Of a stretch of 9,723 nt of DNA, positions 6,927 through 9,723 are shown one piece after another. The notes below the pieces were generated by a model. The model saw only the letters and a program-made list of their open reading frames with translations, ran no database searches and had not been told where the DNA came from. How positions within the stretch are numbered: the first letter of the stretch is position 1; each line of letters starts with the position of its first letter. The position numbers were made by a program, and so were the translations under genes. Source of the DNA: an uncultured Ideonella sp. (GTDB lineage Bacteria > Pseudomonadota > Gammaproteobacteria > Burkholderiales > Burkholderiaceae); assembly GCA_946479475.1 (NCBI GenBank), contig CAMLGG010000203.1:1-9723 (forward strand), in the 5' to 3' direction.

Positions 6927-6949
6927 GCATCACTTTCCAGGTGCATCAC
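6927..6949. repeat. Direct repeat GCATCAC, period 16
   Basis: GCATCAC occurs at 6927-6933 and again at 6943-6949, about 95-115 bp upstream of the start of the reverse-strand gene at 6833. Two copies one and a half helical turns apart could be regulator half-sites, but the motif is short and chance cannot be excluded. Confidence 0.25.
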
Positions 6950-7106
6950 ACTCGGCGCCGGCAAAAGAAACCCCACCCGCACGCCCCCGGCACCAGCGAC
7001 ACGCCCAGGGAAGTAGCGTGTGCCAGCATCGAGGCCGACCCGGGCGCGCCGAGGGGGACCGACGCACCTGGAAAGCGGGTGGGGAAAACATGCCAGATCC
7101 TCCCTG

Positions 7107-7136
7107 CCGGGGCGGGCGACACAAGACACGCCCCGG
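7107..7136 (+). repeat. Perfect 8-bp inverted repeat, terminator-like
   Basis: CCGGGGCG (7107-7114) and CGCCCCGG (7129-7136) with a 14-nt spacer, followed on the + strand by ATGCTTCGTTGTT, the most T-rich patch of the region. The form suits an intrinsic terminator or attenuator reading rightward, although no recognised gene lies upstream of it on that strand. Confidence 0.35.
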
Positions 7137-7148
7137 ATGCTTCGTTGT

Positions 7149-7181
7149 TATGCAACTTGCGCAACTGCGGTCCGCAGCATA
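7149..7181. promoter_or_regulatory. Cluster of dyads with TATGC/GCATA half-sites
   Basis: TATGCAA at 7149-7155 repeats the sequence at 7198-7204 in the downstream operator, and GCATA at 7177-7181 is its inverse. Between them lie the palindromes TTGCGCAA (7157-7164) and CTGCGG-T-CCGCAG (7165-7177). The half-sites suggest a second, weaker binding place for the XRE regulator or part of its promoter. Confidence 0.35.
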
Positions 7182-7195
7182 GCGCGCAACTCCGA

Positions 7196-7214
7196 GGTAT
7201 GCAATAGGCATACC
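7196..7214. promoter_or_regulatory. Candidate operator in front of the XRE gene
   Basis: GGTATGC (7196-7202), spacer AATAG, GCATACC (7208-7214): a perfect 7-bp inverted repeat ending 8 bp before the ATG at 7223. A dyad of this size directly before a gene for a dimeric lambda-repressor-like protein is typical of autoregulation. No Shine-Dalgarno lies between it and the start codon. Confidence 0.5.
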
Positions 7215-7222
7215 CTTGCCGC

Positions 7223-7702
7223 ATGGCAACCATGGACAGCCCGCGCCAGAACCTGCGGCGGGCCCAACTCCAGAAACTGATCGAGGAGGCTGGCCACGCC
7301 GCCGATCTCTCGCGGATCAGCGGCACGCCCAAGACCCACCTCAGCGCCATCCTGGCCGGCCGGCGGGGCATCGGCGACCAGCTGGCCGCCAAGCTGGAGC
7401 ACGTGATGGGCAAGCCCGCCGGCTGGATGGACCAGATGGCCGGCGCGGCGGCCGCCTATCCGGCCGCCACCGCGACCGTCCTGGAAGCGCGGGAGCCCGC
7501 GCCGCACACGCCGGGCGACCTGGCCGCTGCGCTGGACGCCGTCGCCCGGGCCGCCGCCACGCTGGGCCCCGTCGAGCGCCGCCAGGTCGCCGCCCTGCTC
7601 TCGTTGCTGGCCGAGGAGCCGGCCGCGCGGCAGCAGACCTGCGCCGCGCTCATGCGCCTGCTGGCGCCTCCGGGCGCCAGCCCCGCGGTACCGCGCCGAT
7701 GA
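7223..7702 (+). CDS. XRE/lambda-repressor-like DNA-binding regulator
   Basis: A 159-residue protein. Residues 9-70 match an N-terminal helix-turn-helix of the phage-repressor kind: NLRRAQLQKLI, then LSRISGTPKTHLSAILAGRRGIGDQLAAKLEHVMGKPAGWMD with the usual conserved ILAGRRGIG and GKP.GWMD phrases. The rest (about 95-145) is Ala/Leu-rich helix that may dimerise. There is no LexA/S24 peptidase domain with its Ser/Lys pair, so it should not be cleaved by RecA in the SOS manner. An in-frame TAG at 7205-7207 limits the start to 7223 or the Met at 7232; neither has a Shine-Dalgarno, and a leaderless or very short-leader mRNA is possible. An inverted repeat just upstream suggests autoregulation. It ends 53 bp inside the tail of the convergent ABC ATPase gene. 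No other phage genes are seen, so it may be a domesticated regulator; its targets are unknown. Confidence 0.88.
   Translation: MATMDSPRQNLRRAQLQKLIEEAGHAADLSRISGTPKTHLSAILAGRRGIGDQLAAKLEHVMGKPAGWMDQMAGAAAAYPAATATVLEAREPAPHTPGDLAAALDAVARAAATLGPVERRQVAALLSLLAEEPAARQQTCAALMRLLAPPGASPAVPRR
7625..7649 (-). terminator. Weak hairpin candidate after the ABC ATPase stop
   Basis: GCGCGGC (7625-7631) and GCCGCGC (7643-7649) are perfect 7-bp complements with an 11-nt spacer, directly behind the ATPase stop (7650-7652) on the reverse strand and inside the XRE coding sequence. No T tract follows, and such GC-rich repeats arise by chance in this composition. Confidence 0.25.
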
Positions 7703-9365
7703 GCTTGCGGGTGTACTCCTGCTGCGGGGCGGCCAGGATCGCCTCGGCGCTCGCCTGCTCGACCACCTCGCCGTCCTTCATCACCAGCACTTCGTCGCTG
7801 ATGAAGCGCACCACCGCGAGGTCGTGGCTGATGAAGAGGTAGGCCAGGCCCAGCTCGTCCTGCAGGTCCTTCAGCAGGTTGAGCACCTGCGCCTGCACCG
7901 AGACGTCCAACGCGCTCACCGCCTCGTCCAGCACCAGCACCTCGGGCTGCAGCGTGAGGCAGCGGGCGATGGCGATGCGCTGGCGCTGCCCGCCGGAGAA
8001 CTCGTGCGGGTACTTGCCGAAGGCCCGCGCATCCAGGCCGACCTTGTCGAGCAGCTCGCGGGCGCGCTGCTCGCGCTCGGCCGTCGAGGCGCCTATGCCG
8101 TGGATGGCCATCGGCTCGACGAGCGTCTGGCCGATGGTGAAGCGCGGGTTCAGCGAGGCATACGGGTTCTGGAAGACGATCTGGATGCGGCGGCGCATGG
8201 CCTGGCGCTCTTCGTCGCGCAGGGCCAGCAGGTTCCGGCCGTCGAAGGTCACCTCGCCGCTCATCGGGCCGGACTGCGGCTCGTGCAGGCGCAGCAGCGT
8301 CAGGCCCATGGTCGTCTTGCCCGAACCGGATTCGCCGACCACGCCCAGCGTGTGGCCGCGCCGCAGGCGAAAGCTCACGTCGTGCACCGCCTTGAACTCG
8401 CGCCGGCCGAAAACGCCGTGGCGGATCCAGAAGCTCTTGTCCAGAGCCTTCACCTCCAGCACGACCGGGGCATGCGGATCCTTCGCCTTGCCCTCGGTGC
8501 GGGCGCCGCGCCCGGCGATGTGGTCGTCGATCACCATCAGGCGGGCAGGGTTCTCGGCCTCGAGCGCGGGCCGGCAGGCGAGCAGCGCCTTGGTGTAGGC
8601 ATCCTTCGGCGCACTGAAGATCTGCGCCACCGGGCCTTCTTCACGCACCGTGCCCTGGCGCATCACCACCACGCGATCGGCGATCTCGCCGACGAGCGCC
8701 AGGTCGTGGCTGATGAACAGCACCGAAAGACCGTGCTTGGCCTTCAGCTTCGCCAGCAGCTCGAGGATCTGGCGCTGGATGGTCACGTCGAGCGCGGTCG
8801 TCGGCTCGTCGGCGATCAGCAGCTTGGGCTCGCAGGCCAGCGCCATGGCGATCATCACCCGCTGCTGCTGGCCGCCGGACATCTCGTGCGGATAGCTCTT
8901 CAACCGCCGCGCCGGGTCCTTGATGCCGACCTCGGCGAGCAGGCTCTCGGCCCGCTCCAGCGCGGCCTTGCGCTTGAGGCCCAGGTGCGTCACCAGCGGC
9001 TCGACCAGCTGCGAGCCGACGCTCAGCACCGGGTTGAGCGAGGACATCGGGTCCTGGAAGACGCAGGCGATCTCGCGGCCCCGCAGCTCGCGCAGCGTGG
9101 ACGGTTCGGCCTGAAGCAGATCCTTTCCGCGCCAGAGGATGCGGCCCGAGCGCTCGGCGTTGTCGGGCAGCAGGTTGACGATGGACATCGCGGTGACGCT
9201 CTTGCCCGAGCCGGATTCGCCGACCAGCGCCACCGTCTGGTTGGTCGCGATGTCGAAGCTCACGCCGACCTCGCCGCGGCCGACCGCTTCGGCGCGCTGG
9301 ACGACGCCGTTGCTCCGGCCCAGGCGGAAGCCGACCTTGAGGTCCTGTACCGAAAGCAGGGTCAT
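7650..9365 (-). CDS. Peptide/nickel-type ABC transporter, fused double ATP-binding protein
   Basis: A 571-residue protein with two ATPase halves, of the YejF/GsiA layout in which the DppD- and DppF-like subunits are fused; it powers peptide or related solute import at the inner membrane. First half: Walker A GESGSGKS (49-56), signature SGGQQ (163-167), Walker B LLIADEP with Asp186/Glu187, H-loop His220, then the oligopeptide-type C-terminal extension (about 250-285). Second half: Walker A GESGSGKT (344-351), signature SGGQR (457-461), Walker B VLVLDEA with Asp480/Glu481, H-loop His514. Both sites look intact. The start at 9365 is chosen because the ATG lies one base after the permease stop (TGAGATG), indicating translational coupling; the longer frame from 9413 would overlap the permease with a basic extension unlike the family. 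The substrate cannot be told from the ATPase. Its 3' end overlaps the convergent XRE gene by 53 bp. Confidence 0.94.
   Translation of the reverse strand: MTLLSVQDLKVGFRLGRSNGVVQRAEAVGRGEVGVSFDIATNQTVALVGESGSGKSVTAMSIVNLLPDNAERSGRILWRGKDLLQAEPSTLRELRGREIACVFQDPMSSLNPVLSVGSQLVEPLVTHLGLKRKAALERAESLLAEVGIKDPARRLKSYPHEMSGGQQQRVMIAMALACEPKLLIADEPTTALDVTIQRQILELLAKLKAKHGLSVLFISHDLALVGEIADRVVVMRQGTVREEGPVAQIFSAPKDAYTKALLACRPALEAENPARLMVIDDHIAGRGARTEGKAKDPHAPVVLEVKALDKSFWIRHGVFGRREFKAVHDVSFRLRRGHTLGVVGESGSGKTTMGLTLLRLHEPQSGPMSGEVTFDGRNLLALRDEERQAMRRRIQIVFQNPYASLNPRFTIGQTLVEPMAIHGIGASTAEREQRARELLDKVGLDARAFGKYPHEFSGGQRQRIAIARCLTLQPEVLVLDEAVSALDVSVQAQVLNLLKDLQDELGLAYLFISHDLAVVRFISDEVLVMKDGEVVEQASAEAILAAPQQEYTRKLIGAVPRGWRPEAPAGA
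7661..7695. terminator. Hairpin and palindrome in the overlap of two convergent genes
   Basis: CTGGCGCC (7661-7668), loop TCCG, GGCGCCAG (7673-7680) is a perfect 8-bp stem with a tetraloop. CGCGGTACCGCG (7684-7695) is a 12-bp perfect palindrome directly after it. Both lie within the 53-bp stretch shared by the XRE gene and the ABC ATPase gene. Lacking T tracts, they may act as transcription pause or bidirectional end sites. Confidence 0.4.
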
Positions 9366-9366
9366 C

Positions 9367-9723
9367 TCAATCCGCCCCCCGCAGCTTCGGGTCCAGCGCA
9401 TCGCGCCACGCATCGGCCATCAGCGAGAAGGCGGTGACGAAGACCGCCATGAACAGCGTGGCCGCGGCCAGCTGCCACCAGTAGCCGAGGATCAGCTCGC
9501 TCTGCGCCTCGGCCAGCATCGTTCCCCAGCTGACCTGGTCCACCGGCACGCCCAGGCCCAGGTACGACAGGATCACCTCGCTCTTGATGAAGCCCACCAC
9601 CAGCAGGCTCATGCGCACGAGGATCACGTGGCTCACGTTGGGCAGGATGTGGCGGAACATGCGCGAGCCGGTCGAGGCGCCTATGGCCTCGGCGGCCCGC
9701 ACGTACTCACGCGTGCGGTGCTT
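9367..9723 (-). CDS. Peptide ABC transporter permease, DppC/OppC type (C-terminal part)
   Basis: The last 118 residues of a binding-protein-dependent transport permease; the reading frame stays open through the right edge (KHRTREYVRAAEAIGAST), so the start is outside the window. EYVRAAEAIGASTGSRMFRH followed by ILPN is the EAA loop that docks on the ATPase. Hydrophobic segments at HVILVRMSLLVVGFI and WWQLAAATLFMAVFVTAFSL, and the phrase LSYLGLGVP, are typical of DppC/OppC permeases, as is the ending ALDPKLRGAD. It is immediately followed by the fused ATPase gene (one base apart), so the two are the last genes of an operon whose first permease and substrate-binding protein should lie to the right. 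The imported solute is not determinable here. Confidence 0.93.
   Translation of the reverse strand, partial: KHRTREYVRAAEAIGASTGSRMFRHILPNVSHVILVRMSLLVVGFIKSEVILSYLGLGVPVDQVSWGTMLAEAQSELILGYWWQLAAATLFMAVFVTAFSLMADAWRDALDPKLRGAD

Larger units (their letters stand above)
6834..7222. other. Divergent intergenic region, 389 bp
   Basis: No convincing protein-coding gene: the open frames here lack good ribosome sites and read as low-complexity Arg/Pro/His-rich peptides. It must hold the promoters of the 6833 (-) and 7223 (+) genes, though I could not assign clear -35/-10 pairs. It contains a direct repeat (6927-6949), an 8-bp inverted repeat (7107-7136) and a cluster of dyads from 7149 to 7214. 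A-rich and T-rich patches (6961-6971, 7084-7090, 7141-7150) break the otherwise high GC. Confidence 0.6.

Noticed and set aside
7077..7119. G-runs that might form a G-quadruplex.
   Set aside because: The runs come in two pairs separated by more than 20 nt, too long a loop to claim in a sequence this rich in G.
6890..7207. A 105-codon + strand open frame in the intergenic region.
   Set aside because: Composition is Arg/His/Pro-rich, it has no ribosome site, and it runs through the repeats and operator region.
9366..9413. A 16-residue N-terminal extension of the ABC ATPase.
   Set aside because: It would overlap the permease coding end, while the ATG at 9365 follows the permease stop by one base and begins the normal family sequence.
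7824..9437. A 537-codon + strand open frame opposite the ABC ATPase.
   Set aside because: It mirrors the ATPase codons and is a low-complexity His/Gln/Ala/Leu-rich sequence; the reverse strand has two complete ATPase motif sets.

Overview
The window is very GC-rich (roughly 70% by eye), with strong G/C at third codon positions and long mirror-image open frames opposite the real genes. Gene content and protein style suggest a betaproteobacterium of the order Burkholderiales. This is an inference from style; no marker gene such as an rRNA is present. I see no insertion sequence, CRISPR array, tRNA or rRNA. The content looks like ordinary chromosome with a few poorly known small genes.

Layout, left to right. 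(1) 1-2697 (+): most of a membrane-bound hybrid histidine kinase with three PAS domains, HisKA, HATPase and a receiver domain, cut by the left edge. (2) 2805-4229 (+): a lipoprotein phospholipase D / cardiolipin-synthase-like enzyme with two HKD motifs. (3) 4237-5514 (-): a RutG-like NCS2 pyrimidine permease, tail-to-tail with the previous gene only 7 bp apart, and preceded by a good candidate sigma-54 promoter. (4) 5649-6344 (+): a small soluble protein combining a PilJ/NarX-type sensory domain with a short chemoreceptor-like signalling segment. (5) 6396-6833 (-): a conserved-looking hypothetical protein with a Myb/SANT-like helix-turn-helix. (6) 6834-7222: a 389-bp gene-free region with several inverted repeats. 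(7) 7223-7702 (+): a small XRE/lambda-repressor-like regulator with a likely operator directly in front of it. (8) 7650-9365 (-) and 9367->9723 (-): a fused double-ATPase and the C-terminal part of a DppC/OppC-type permease, the end of a peptide ABC transporter operon entering from the right.

The genes do not form one pathway. Two themes stand out. First, a nitrogen theme around 5.2-6.3 kb: a pyrimidine permease with a sigma-54-like promoter is divergent from a protein carrying a domain family known for nitrate/nitrite sensing. Second, all three convergent gene junctions (4230, 6345-6395, 7650-7702) contain inverted repeats that overlap stop codons or coding tails. The last junction is a 53-bp antisense overlap holding a perfect 8-bp hairpin and a 12-bp palindrome. 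The best candidates for something undescribed are the stand-alone PilJ-MCP protein and the small Myb-like hypothetical; neither can be assigned a function from sequence alone.
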